A stretch of DNA of 64,000 nt. It comes from Candidatus Woesearchaeota archaeon. Its GTDB lineage: Archaea; Nanobdellota; Nanobdellia; Woesearchaeales; ARS49. The notes under the pieces were generated by a model. The model did not search any database and had not been told where the DNA came from. It was given only the letters and a program-made list of their open reading frames with translations. Position 1 is the first letter of the stretch. Each line of letters starts with the position of its first letter. The position numbers and the translations under genes are program-made. The stretch is taken from contig JAHWHZ010000003.1 of NCBI GenBank assembly GCA_019322895.1, positions 183,874 through 247,873 on the forward strand, given 5' to 3'. Positions 19,101-29,800 of this stretch are shown one piece after another.

Positions 19101-22100
19101 GCAAGGTATCCTGGCAAATCAGAAGTATGCGACCAGAAAGATAATGACTGCGATGGCTCTGTTGATGAAGGCGGAGTTTGCGACTGCCATCTATCAAGCG
19201 TGTCATGGGACAAGACAAGCGCTGGAATGAGCAGCACAGTCGGGTTCAAGGTATATGGCAACAGCAACTGCAATGGAAAATCCACTTCAATTGCAGTGTG
19301 GGAAGCTGACTGGTCTTCTGCAGATGATCCTGTAAATAAAAATCCTTCAAGCATTACATTATCTAATGGAGTTGGTTCTGGAACATGGACTGCAGAATGG
19401 CAATATGATGCAGGAACCAATCCAGAATATTATCTTATAGCATCCCAGGGAAGCTCTTCAGTCACTTCAGGAAACCAGTTGACTGTAACCTGCTCAGATG
19501 TTGACGGTGATGGCTATAGCAATTGGGTTTGCGGGGGAAGTGATTGTGATGATGCAAATCCTCACACGCATCCTGGTCGCACAGAAAGCTGCGATGGAAT
19601 AGATAATGACTGCAATGGCCAGGTTGATGAAATATTTAATTTCCAGACAGATAATAATCACTGCGGAGCGTGCCACATGAGCTGCAGCGCAATAGGCCAA
19701 TACTACCAGTGCCAGAATTATGTTTGTGTAAGGCAAAGGGTTTGCGGAGACAATATCTGCGAAGGGCCTGAAACAAACTCTAACTGCCCGCAGGACTGTT
19801 ATGGAGACCTCAGGGTTACCAAGATAAGCGCACCCTCTGAAGTTGACCAGAATGATTATGTAACAATTACAGCAACTGTTGAAAACAAGGGAACCTACAT
19901 TGATAAACTGAATATTGAGGCTGGAATTGTTCCAGATTATTGGAGAGGCACTGTTTTCTCGCAAAATGGCAGCTTCTCAATACAGACAGTCGGCTCTACA
20001 ACAAAATGCTGCCAAGGAAATGCATATTATGCTGCCAAGACAATCAGCCTGGGTGCTGGAAAATCAGAGGATGTCACATTTAATGTTTATGCTCCTAAGA
20101 CCACGACAATAGATGCTTGTGGAACGCCTTCTTCAGGCTATTATTCTGCGTGGGACACATCGCACGAAGTAATGGCAGGAATATATCCTGCGTGCGGACA
20201 GTCTTACACTCACTCCCTGACAAAGAACATCAAAGTGAAGGAAACGCCCTGCAACTTTGATTCAGACTGCGGACCCGGTGCTACGTGCCATTATGATGCA
20301 GACCATCCTTCACAGAGCGCCTGCATACCAAATCCTTGCGAAAGCCAGTGCGATTCAGGACAATTGTACTTCTGCGAGGGGCAATCGCTGTATATGTGCA
20401 AGATGAACCTCACAAATGGCTGCTACCAGAAAAAGCCATTACAAACCTGCTCAGTCGGCTATGAATGTATTGACGGAAAATCCAGCTGCCAGAAAGTAGT
20501 GATCCAGACGCAATTGTCAATAGAGGAATCAACTGGCACGATTGTTTACAAGCAGACAGGAGACATAGTCACTGTAAAACTAAAACATAACAAGAACGAG
20601 AATATACAATTAGAATATGATCATAATGACTTTACGCTGGACAAGTCCAGCTGTCCAGGCGATTCATTTATGATAACAAAAGATATGGATTGCGAGTTCA
20701 CTGTTGCTGATTCTGCCTGGGGGGAATATGATTTCAAATTAAAGAACGGCAATAAAAGATCTGTGGATATATTATATTATCCAGACCTGCTAATCCTCAC
20801 CAACAAGAAGAAATTACTGGAGCGCTTCTCTGGCGACAAGACCGGAGTCAATGACTTGCTTGCGAAAGCTTATGTGCAGGCAGGCAGCCGCGACCGCCAG
20901 GGAATAATTTATGACTTGGATAATTACATAGCAGACCATCCGTGGGAGAAATTAAGTGATTACAAGGAGACGCCAAGAAAGCAGGTAATGACTGACAATT
21001 CATATTCAATGGATGTCGGGCAGTTTATAAGAGACAAATGCGAGGCCTGCGAAGGCGTGCTGATACTTGGCGACGACTTTGTAGTCCCGTATTACAGAAG
21101 GGATGTTTCAATACTTGACTGGAAACTGTTTTACTCAGACACGCGAGTAGATAATATTTACAGCGACATCCCGTATATCAAAAGAACTGAAAAATATTTC
21201 TCAGAATTAGACGACCTATTTAAGTTCAAGGGCAAGTATAACAACAAGAAAATAAAACTTATCCTGCCAGACAGCGTCTCTTCAGACATGGATTCAGAGA
21301 TCACAGAATTCAAGAATGTTATCACCACAAGATACAGCCCTAAAATTCACAAGATAAATTCTTCAGATGTATACTGCAAAGACCAGAAATTGTTTGAGAA
21401 ATATGACGGCGCAACATTGATTGTTATCGGAACTGAGAAGAATAACCGGGCATACCAATGCATGCCGTTTGTTGCTGGCTATGAGAACAGGGACAGCGCA
21501 TTTATTGACATAAATCCCTGGGATGGAAGGGAGTACTCGATAATCATCAATACAGATGACCCGCATGTTCTTGAGGCTTTGACTGAAACTATTGACAGCG
21601 GAGCATATGTGAAGCTGAAATCAAAGAACTGGTGGTATCTGGAAATAGGTCTTACTGCAGTGTCTTATGTATTCCTGCTTGGAGAGGCAATCACAGGCAT
21701 ACCTTTGGATACTGCAAGTGATGTGATAGACAGCGTAAACGACTGCTGGATAATAGGTGATTCCCTCAGCTGCAAGGTTAGCGTGCCGATGATTGCGATT
21801 CCGTGGATACCTGGAAAGCCGTTCAAGGTGGCGTTCAAGGCGTTCAGGAAATCTGTGGGCAAGCCTGTTGAGATGTTCTTGACAAAATATGGTGATGAAG
21901 CTTTTAAATTTCTGAAGATGCTGTACAAGAAAGGCAAGCTTGATAAGATACAGGACATGTTCCGGCTGGCAGGAGACAGGTGGGATGAGGCCTATCAATT
22001 ATTAAAGACAGAACTGGGCGACAAGATACTCTTGAAATGGGGCGACAAGGCAAGGGAAGGCCTTGGAAAAGTTGTGCAGAAGCTGAACAAAGGAGATATA

Positions 22101-23150
22101 GAGAAGCTTGCTAAAGAGTATGGCGATGACAGCGTAGCAGCTGTTTCAGAAAGATATGCAAGAGAGACAGTGGACTGGTCCAAGGACAAAATCACCAAGA
22201 CAATCAAGATGAAAGGCACGGGCAATCTGGTGGTAGAGGATAATAATCTTGTTGCCTTCCAGTATTGGAAAGACGAGTTTTTAGGAAGTACAAACTATAA
22301 GGTTGGCAAAATTTATGATGCTGATAATACAGAGTATTTCTTTAAGCCTAACAAAGTATTCCAGCCCGATAATATCCGGGATCAAACATTCTCAAATTTG
22401 AGAGAAAAGGCAATCTATAATGTAGAATCAGTACTGAATGCAAAGGATGCAAAATATATAGTGCCTGAAACAAAAATAACCCGGGAAGTTGGAATCGGGC
22501 TGCCTAATGGAGACCCTAAAAAAGTGAAAGGCTTGTTATTGGAATCTGTGGACGGCAAGACATTTGAGGACGGCTTCCAAAAATGGCGGGCAAGCAAAGG
22601 AATAAGCAATCTTGATTATTCAGATTATCTTGCAGCTTCAGACGGCTTGAGTAAAAGCACCAAAGAAGCGATGTATGGCAAGACATTCAGCGATATGGTG
22701 TTTGGAGAGATGGACCGGCACCCAAGAAATATACTGATAGCAACAGATGGGAAAGTCAGTTACATAGATTATGGCGGAAGCTTGGGTCTTGACAAAGCAA
22801 ATAATCCTATTTTCCTAAAAGATGCATCTTTTGAAACAATATTCAAGGATGCAGATTTCACAGACATGGATACCCGGCCGATTGCAGGCAGCCTTGCAAA
22901 GATGTGGAAGAGCGGAGATGAAGGCAAGAAAAAGGCCCTGAAGCTAATGAAACCAGAAGTCGACAAGTTCAGGACATTTACAAGAGACCAGTTTGAAACT
23001 GCAACCATGTTTGAAGACATGGCCAAGGCAGACCGCGATAAATTCAAGATAATTGCAGACAAATTATTCGGTAGAGGAAGCAGCAAAGGAAGAGTGCAGG
23101 GCTTTATTGATGATTTTGACAATCTCGCTAAACAATACGGGGTGAACTAA
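16143..23150 (+). CDS. Giant lipoprotein: subtilisin protease, metal-binding repeats and C-terminal kinase-like (toxin-like) domain
   Basis: A 2335-residue protein. Lipobox L-N-A-C (Cys27). An inhibitor-type propeptide (about 95-165) precedes an S8 protease with Asp190 (L-D-T-G), His221 (H-G-T-H-V-A-G), oxyanion Asn319 and Ser391 (G-T-S-M-S-T-P). Cys-rich repeats follow, then two MopE-type metal-binding motifs (D-x-D-G-D-G ... D-C-D-D; about 965 and 1119), a CARDB-like domain, and a segment like the N-terminal part of C25 peptidases (about 1549-1690; L-I-L-G-D-D-F-V-V-P). A hydrophobic Gly/Pro stretch (about 1831-1895) resembles the pre-toxin linkers of bacterial polymorphic toxins. The last 320 residues show Lys2068, Glu2088, D2191-R-H-P-R-N2196 and I-D2209-Y-G, the pattern of PI3/4-kinase-like phosphotransferases. 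An ATP-using domain on a surface-anchored protein makes sense if it is delivered into another cell; this is inference. The TTG start of the next gene abuts the stop. Confidence 0.8.
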   Translation: MEKNTKFPIDPILIFILISFCLVLNACSSDEITAHAVANTADAGLADTLALGLADSDVKEIIEEVPETIALEPAKPKIEQEIKEIIKEKPKEKVEVVLTVKDEDDIEKISRIIEESSGEVKGEFKVGDVISAEIEAEKLEEISEEESIEEITLEKEYVAFLEESIPQIKIDSVAWANNYTGKKIKIAILDTGIETDHSMFKDRILLSKSFNNEGVDDLNGHGTHVAGIAAGNSKYKGAAPDAYLLNAKVLNKYGSGKTSQIIAGINWALDPDDDESTDDGADIISMSFGGTLTDLDGPLASAIKDAIKQGVVFVAASGNCKKGCGGFFGVTMPGSMKEVITVGAVDEKNKAASFSSGDTFNNYIKPDISAPGVNIMSATINNAYTSASGTSMSTPMISGLIALMLEKESLSHAKIKDKLESTAIDLGDAGKDIDYGSGIVNMSALFEIEEVDITINKTEINQSPTNKSSINSTDDVEDYAGFYITSPINLSTYATKEMSIQEVSNDTLSALSNSPKEVRIKIRNDSVNVVAEGSAPEDAGFESAEYTATASGNGYIDYDDDYTYSTGDSDDGVVWGGGDLDVGLDGEESGTMVICYDWCGDGNLDHCFADDLDDFKSCWSQSSVLNGICSKKNKCWTGSSWDNDRVIDTEDPGDKWTCSIAARYYRDCSDSGYKWTDTDYEDYRVIYPRQYKCTNRKSGGTFYDGGMYDEDSSYEYWHTFKSGISCSGNFVCDEGKDDSKADFGDDGDSKPNEPCSLPDGKGDCDKADHCFSGSHCSCVGLCWGDTSTDYCCPSGEEWLGSKCGKECTAQYTGNVRCSGDKIQKEYQKKDCSTEWHDDTTCSGLQKCSSGQCVAKTCSDFGQPYGACSTEYSKKRQGNDVLECKDQIVFGQKFCWEKISSLGDSDFCSQLTTFSQTCGYGEYDCDANKGQCGTNLYCVGNIWGDKGCCKTGESWNTNSHTCYCPDNDGDGHSIKACGGDDCDDSDSARYPGKSEVCDQKDNDCDGSVDEGGVCDCHLSSVSWDKTSAGMSSTVGFKVYGNSNCNGKSTSIAVWEADWSSADDPVNKNPSSITLSNGVGSGTWTAEWQYDAGTNPEYYLIASQGSSSVTSGNQLTVTCSDVDGDGYSNWVCGGSDCDDANPHTHPGRTESCDGIDNDCNGQVDEIFNFQTDNNHCGACHMSCSAIGQYYQCQNYVCVRQRVCGDNICEGPETNSNCPQDCYGDLRVTKISAPSEVDQNDYVTITATVENKGTYIDKLNIEAGIVPDYWRGTVFSQNGSFSIQTVGSTTKCCQGNAYYAAKTISLGAGKSEDVTFNVYAPKTTTIDACGTPSSGYYSAWDTSHEVMAGIYPACGQSYTHSLTKNIKVKETPCNFDSDCGPGATCHYDADHPSQSACIPNPCESQCDSGQLYFCEGQSLYMCKMNLTNGCYQKKPLQTCSVGYECIDGKSSCQKVVIQTQLSIEESTGTIVYKQTGDIVTVKLKHNKNENIQLEYDHNDFTLDKSSCPGDSFMITKDMDCEFTVADSAWGEYDFKLKNGNKRSVDILYYPDLLILTNKKKLLERFSGDKTGVNDLLAKAYVQAGSRDRQGIIYDLDNYIADHPWEKLSDYKETPRKQVMTDNSYSMDVGQFIRDKCEACEGVLILGDDFVVPYYRRDVSILDWKLFYSDTRVDNIYSDIPYIKRTEKYFSELDDLFKFKGKYNNKKIKLILPDSVSSDMDSEITEFKNVITTRYSPKIHKINSSDVYCKDQKLFEKYDGATLIVIGTEKNNRAYQCMPFVAGYENRDSAFIDINPWDGREYSIIINTDDPHVLEALTETIDSGAYVKLKSKNWWYLEIGLTAVSYVFLLGEAITGIPLDTASDVIDSVNDCWIIGDSLSCKVSVPMIAIPWIPGKPFKVAFKAFRKSVGKPVEMFLTKYGDEAFKFLKMLYKKGKLDKIQDMFRLAGDRWDEAYQLLKTELGDKILLKWGDKAREGLGKVVQKLNKGDIEKLAKEYGDDSVAAVSERYARETVDWSKDKITKTIKMKGTGNLVVEDNNLVAFQYWKDEFLGSTNYKVGKIYDADNTEYFFKPNKVFQPDNIRDQTFSNLREKAIYNVESVLNAKDAKYIVPETKITREVGIGLPNGDPKKVKGLLLESVDGKTFEDGFQKWRASKGISNLDYSDYLAASDGLSKSTKEAMYGKTFSDMVFGEMDRHPRNILIATDGKVSYIDYGGSLGLDKANNPIFLKDASFETIFKDADFTDMDTRPIAGSLAKMWKSGDEGKKKALKLMKPEVDKFRTFTRDQFETATMFEDMAKADRDKFKIIADKLFGRGSSKGRVQGFIDDFDNLAKQYGVN

Positions 23151-23864
23151 TTGCTGACAAATGATACCTTAACAGTAGAAATGTTGAAAAAGGTTTTGAC
23201 ACAGGATGAACTGTATTTGTTCAAACAGTACATAGACTCTGTAGATAATGATAATGCGCTTTTGATAGCAGATTTTGAACAGAATTGCCTGTCATATCCC
23301 CAGGCGATTCCTGCTGCATTAAAAAGGGGAGGCATTGAAGTGCCTGATGAAATAATACTTAAACAATTTGAAAAAGCATTCAATGCTGAGGAATCCAAGA
23401 AATATCAAGCACTCGCAAACCTGCTCAAAAGCTGCAAAATAATATTCAAGACAATAAATCCCGGAATATTGAATAAAATAAAAGAAATGGCAGACCAAAA
23501 TGCTGACCTCCAAGCAGAACTGGATAAAATGTTTGATAAAAAAGAAGAAACTGCCCAAGCAGAAAATGCATTTAAAGAGGGGGATTATTTCAGGGCGTAC
23601 CAGATTTACAAATGGGCTGGTCTGCTTGACAAAGAAATCTTGGCAAAAATACTGGAAAAACTAAAAGAAAAAGATTTGAGAAGTTATATTCAAATCTGTT
23701 ATCAGGAAGACCAAAAAATAGACCCAAAAGAAGGGCTTGAGATTGCAGAAAAACTGGAAAAATCCGAAGATTACGGCGCTGCTTTGACTGCTTATTACCT
23801 TATTGATGATAAGCAAAAAATAAAGGAATTGATTGAAAAATTAAAAAAGAAAAATGAAGAATAA
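23151..23864 (+). CDS. Cytosolic helical protein, candidate immunity/partner of the upstream protein
   Basis: A 237-residue protein starting at TTG 23151. A GGGGTGA site ends 5 nt upstream, inside the end of the protease-kinase gene, so the two are translationally coupled. There is no signal peptide and no membrane segment. The sequence is almost entirely helical and charged, with TPR-like helix pairs in the second half (F-K-E-G-D-Y-F-R-A-Y-Q-I-Y; Y-G-A-A-L-T-A-Y-Y-L-I) and a Lys/Glu-rich end. It is the only cytosolic product among exported giants, as expected for an immunity protein neutralising the C-terminal domain of its neighbour; a chaperone or regulator is equally compatible. No family recognised. 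Its 3' end overlaps the next gene by 11 nt. Confidence 0.7.
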   Translation: MLTNDTLTVEMLKKVLTQDELYLFKQYIDSVDNDNALLIADFEQNCLSYPQAIPAALKRGGIEVPDEIILKQFEKAFNAEESKKYQALANLLKSCKIIFKTINPGILNKIKEMADQNADLQAELDKMFDKKEETAQAENAFKEGDYFRAYQIYKWAGLLDKEILAKILEKLKEKDLRSYIQICYQEDQKIDPKEGLEIAEKLEKSEDYGAALTAYYLIDDKQKIKELIEKLKKKNEE

Positions 23865-26800
23865 ATTAACTGTGCTGTTGTGCGTAATGATTTTGCTATT
23901 GGCAAGCACAGCGTTAGCCATATCATCAAATTATGAAACAACGTACGTGTCAAGGATTGTAGGCAGTACAGCTGCTGAGATGAAGCAGCAATTGTCTGGC
24001 AGGAATATGGGTTTTGATTATTCAACTTATTATTCCAGCAGCAGCTCAAATTCTCTTGTATCACAAAAACAAGCCATAATAAAAACGCAATTCACTCCAA
24101 ACAAATACTCTTTCATGGGCAATTCCTGGAGAAAAGATAATGTCAAGTACACCTTAAAAAACAATCCAGGAGACCAATACCTGATTTTTGAGCCAAGCAC
24201 GTCGAAAAATACGATGGAAAAATCGCAGTATTTTACTCCAGATGATATTACAGAATGGCAGGATTATTTAGAAGATGATGATTCCTTGGTCATTTTTGAT
24301 TCTGCATACAGCGGATTATATCTTACAAATATGAAGTCTTTTGCAGGAAAAATCTCTCCTTATGCAACATATATTGCGCCTGCATCTTACTCAAGCCCGT
24401 ATTTTGTCAAGGCACTGCTCTGCAACATGGGCAAGTATGACACAATAGGCGAGGTTTTCCGGCAGGCAAGAAACAATTATTACTGGCACACAAAAAACCA
24501 GCTGGAATATATCGGGCTTACGTTGCTGTCATATTCTCTCTTTGGAATGCCTACATCAAATGCAATAATAGACAATTATGACACTACGCACCGAAAAATG
24601 TACTGCAAGGATTTTGATGAAGAATTTGAGACACTTGGCCTTGACAATGATATGCAGATCACATCAACTTCGCCAGGAATATACACAAAGAATTTCAAAT
24701 TCCGTGTTGGCGATTATAATGTCACTGCTTTTGGAAATTTCTCCATAATCGAAGCAGACAATACAGACAATATGTATGGCTTTGATGAGCTTGTGCTGCC
24801 TGTGAGGGCATTGACTGTTGAATTCCCTCTCAAGACAATTGTGCAGAACTTCTCATATTCATTGGAAGATCCTGTTGACTTGACTGTGAAAGACCTGCCG
24901 ATGTGGGATGGCCTTGAGCTTGTTGAGAGAGAGTGCTACAGGAACGCAACAAATGCTTCTGTAGAATTCTCGCATGTGTTCACAGATGAAGAAGAGTTGG
25001 TAATTGTTGTAATACATCCTGCAAAAGTGGTTGACTGCAATGAAGGAAAGATAAAACTGTTCCAGACAGTCAAGTATCAGATAGATTATGTTCCTTATTC
25101 ACCTATTTTAATCAATTCTGTTGAGCATCCTGCAGAATTATTGCCTAGCCAAAGATTCAATGCCACTATAAATATAGAAAACATCCAGGATTCTGCTGTT
25201 GAGGGCGAGATTCATATCAAGCAGGGCAAGGATCTTGTCTCAAAACTGCCGGTAAGCACCACAAAAAGCAGCTATGATCTTGAGGTGACTGCTCCATCAG
25301 AGGAAGGCATCTATGCTTACACGGCAGAATTCATTTATGAGAATTCAAGCAGGGTCTATGCAGACTTCAGCCTTGCAGTAAAGGTCCTTGATGCAGAATT
25401 AATCATCCCAGAGCGGATGGACTCATCAGGAGAGCTTGAACTGATAATAACCAGCCAGCTTACTGATGACTTTGATTCAGATATAGAGTATTCTATAATC
25501 AAGGATGGTGCAGAAATAAGCTCTGGCACAAAGAAAGCAACAATTGAATCTGGAGAAAACAATATCATACTGCCAGTCTCTGGCTTGTCAAGGTCAGACC
25601 TCTCCTATGAAGTGCTCGTATACATCCCTTACATGAACACGAACAAGGTTGTGACAGGCACAATCATCACAAATCATGCTCCTGCAGTATTGAATGGCAA
25701 TCTTTTCATGAAAGAGAATGAGACTTTTGCATTGACGCCAGATGTCATTGACCTGGATGATGATGCTGTGACAGTTGATGTCACTTCTCCATTCTCAATA
25801 GAAGGTTATGCAGCGTCATTTGAAGACAGCGGAGAGTACTTGATAACAATTGAGGCAGATGATGGCTATACAGAAATAACAAAGCAGATATCACTGGAGA
25901 TTGAGAATGTCAACAGGCCTCCAAGGATGCATGATATAGATCCAATAACTATCCAAGAGAATGAATCTTTCACAATCTTGCCAGAAGCAACTGATCCTGA
26001 TAATATTAATTCTGTAGATAATGATGATAATAATATAACATTCTATTATGCAAGCTTGTTTGATGAAGATGGAAAATACAAGCCTGCGTTTGATGAGTCT
26101 GGCAATTACACGATTGAAGTGACTGTATCAGATGGAGAATATTATGATTCCACTTTCACGACAATACAGGTGTTGAACACAAACAGGCCCCCTATAATCA
26201 CTGTGAATGATACCTTGACAGTGTATGAAGAGGATTTGATTAGCCTGGAGATGCTTGCTTATGATCCTGACAATAAAAACAATGTCACAAATGATGACAA
26301 TGTCTTGACTACTGAGGTAACAGCGCCTCTTGATGCAAATGCGTCATGGCAGACAACTGATGAAGACTCTGGAGAATATAATGTGAAGATAAAAGTCTCT
26401 GATGGAGAGTTTGAGGCAGTCAAGGATCTTACAATCAAGGTCTTGAATCTTAACAGGGCTCCTGAAATAAGCAATCTTGAGAACATTACTGTGGACGAAG
26501 GAGCTTTAATCACTTTAAGCCCGATAATAACTGATATGGATAACTTGAACAATGTCACAAATGATGACAATATAATATCTATCAATTACCCAGAGCCATT
26601 CAGCTCTAATGGAACATGGCAGACTGGTTATGAAGATTCAGGAGAATACCTGATTGCCGTTACTGTCAGCGATGGAATAACCCAGACAGTCAAGGAAATC
26701 CTTGTAACAGTCAATAATGTCAACAGGGCTCCTGCAATTGATGCATTAGATGATATACAAATTAAAGAAGGAGAATCAATCACCATAACTCCTTCAACAA

Positions 26801-29800
26801 GTGATCCAGACAATGAGAACAGTGTAACAAATGATAATAATAATCTGACAATCACTTACAGTGAATTGATTGATTCAGATGGAACATATGATTCTGGCTA
26901 TGCTGATTCAGGGGATTACACAATCACTGCAACTGTCTCAGATGGAGAACTTTCTGCAGAAACTTCCTTTAATCTAAAGATAGATAATGTGAACAGGGCT
27001 CCTGTCATAACTGCAGAAGATGTGCATGTCAAGGAAGGGGCATTGATTAATTTCAGCGATATAGTGCAGGATCCTGATAATGAGAATGAAGTTTCAAATG
27101 ATGATAATGTCCTTGATATTGATTATCCTGAATATTTCAACAAGAAAGGCATCTGGCAGACAGATGATGAAGATTCAGGAGAGTATGAATTCACAGTCTC
27201 TGTCTCAGACGGGGAATTCAATGTTACTGAGGAAGTAAAAATAATCATTGATAACCTGAACAGGGCTCCTGTGATTGAAGTAATTGATGATTTCACTGTT
27301 TCAGAAGGTGATCTTGTTGAGGTTGATGTAGATTATTACGATCTTGATAATCAGAATGGTGTCACAAATGATGATAATAACCTGAACATTCAGATAAGCC
27401 CTCCATTAGACAGCCAAGGCAAGTGGCAGACAGGCTACTTTGACCAAGGAACTTATGACATGTCCATAACTGTGTCAGACGGCGACTTGAGAACAGTTGA
27501 AAGGTTCCAAGTAACTGTAATGAACCAAAATAGGCTGCCAAGCATTGAGTCTTTTGAGCCTTCCACAAATGTTGAGATAGATGAAGGCCAGAGCCAGGTC
27601 TTCGAGGTCAATGCAAAAGATCCTGACAATGAAGAGCTTGAATTGAAATGGTATCTTGATGGAACATTTGTTGGAACTGCTTCAGAGTATGAATATTCTC
27701 CGAGCTTTACAGATGCTGGCGAGCATGAGATAAAGGTTGTTGCAACTGATGCATCTGACAGTGTTGACCATACATGGGTAATACAGGTTATTAACATAAA
27801 CAAGGCTCCTGAAGTTCAGGAAATAGGAGAATTAAGAGTGCCTGAAGGAGATGCTGCTGTGATTACAGTCATTGCAACAGATGCAGATGGTGAAACCTTG
27901 ACTTATTCAATTGATGATGAGAGGTTTGAGCAGCAGGATAATGTATTTACCTGGCAGACGACTTTCCAGGATTCTGGAATCTATGATATTGAGATAACTG
28001 TCTCAGATGGAGAAGCAGAAGTAAAACAGGTTGTAAAGGTCATTGTTGCTAATTTCAATCATCTTCCTCAAATACTTGATTACCAGCCAAAATCAACCAA
28101 ATACATAGCGCATGATGCTGAATTCACTTTCAGCGTGACTGTGTTTGATTCAGATGATGAGCCTCTAATCACAAAATGGTATGTTGACAATGAAGAAAAA
28201 ACATCTGGAGAAAGCTTTGTCTTTAATCCAGAAGGAAAACTGCAGGCATTCACGATAAAGGCAGTTGTTTCAGATGGAAATGCAACTGCTGAGCATGAAT
28301 TTAATGTTGAATCAATTGACAGGCCAATACTAAATGGCTTTGACGGAGAGACAACAGACATATCTGAAGGAGAGCTGACAAGCATAACTGATTTCACACT
28401 GCAAAAAAGCAAGGTGAAGGTGAAGTTCCTTGAGCCAGTTGACTTGTCAGACACAATTGATGTGGAAAACAATGTCTTGCTGCAGAACAGCAAGGTTGCA
28501 TTGAACTCTCAGGAGATTCCAGCGTTGAACAAGCCTGCAAGAATCACTTTCTACAGCACAAGCTTCAGTCAGAACCCAATAATCTATTATTCAGAAGGCT
28601 TTGGAGCAGGCAGTGAAGAGATCTGCCCGCCAGACCTTTGCTATGACATCCAGTATGACGGCAATAGCTTGTCTTTTACTGTTGCGCACTTCACAACTTA
28701 CATAATAAGAGAAACGCCGTTCAAGCAGTATAACCTGCACCTGCCTGAAAAACTGGTTATAGGCATGCCTGAAAACAGCAATTCTGTTGATGAAGACTTT
28801 TCAATAAGAAATACCGGCCTGCAGAACTTGAATAATATTGAGATTCTAGGCGTGTTCCCGACAAGCTCGCTTACAGTCCTTCCTGTAAAAGTTGATTTAG
28901 ATCCAGGTGAGACAGAATCAATAAGTGTGCAAGGCACTGTTTCAAGGCCTGCAAAGGCAGGAAAACAAAGCTTAGGAAATATCCTGATCAAGAATAATCA
29001 CATCTCTGAAACAATACCTGTTTATCTTGAATTAAAGGAAAAATTAAGCATTGATTCGCTTGAGATAGCTGTGAATGACAAGACTTACTCTGGTGTTGAT
29101 GATGAAGACAAGATTAAAGTAAAGCCAGGAGACCATATTGAGCTTGAGTTTGATATTGAGAACACTTTTGATGATGATACAAAGATAGATGATGTTTACA
29201 TAACAGCTGAATTAGATGATGATTTTGATGAATCAGATGAGTTCAGCTTGACTGCAGGTAATTACAAGTCAAAGATACTGGAGCTTGACCTGCCGAAATT
29301 ACTGGATGAGAGCAGGTTTGATTTATTGATTACAGTTGAAGGAGAGGATGAGCATGGCACAGATTACTTGATTGAGTGGACAGTCAATGTGAAAGTTGAC
29401 AGGGAGAAACATGACACAAGGATTGAGGGCCTGGAATTTGTTCCAGAAGATCTTGAATGCAGAAAAGAGACAAGATTATTGTTTAACCTGTTGAATTACG
29501 GCTCTGCAGATGAAGAAGGACTGAAGATTGATGTGCAAAACAAGGAATTAGAGATTGACATACAAGACTTTGTTGACCTTGATGAGGCTAGTGAGACTGA
29601 ATTCAGGTACAGGATCATATTTGATGAGAACAAGCCTGCAGGAGAGTATAAGATACCTGTGAATATCTATTATGATGACGGCCTGCTTGCAGATTCGCAG
29701 GAAGCTGTATTGAAAATAGGCGAGTGCGGCGTGAAAGCAGCTAAAGAAAATCCAGTGACTACAATAAAAGTGCAGACAAGCAGCCAGAAGCTGGACAACA

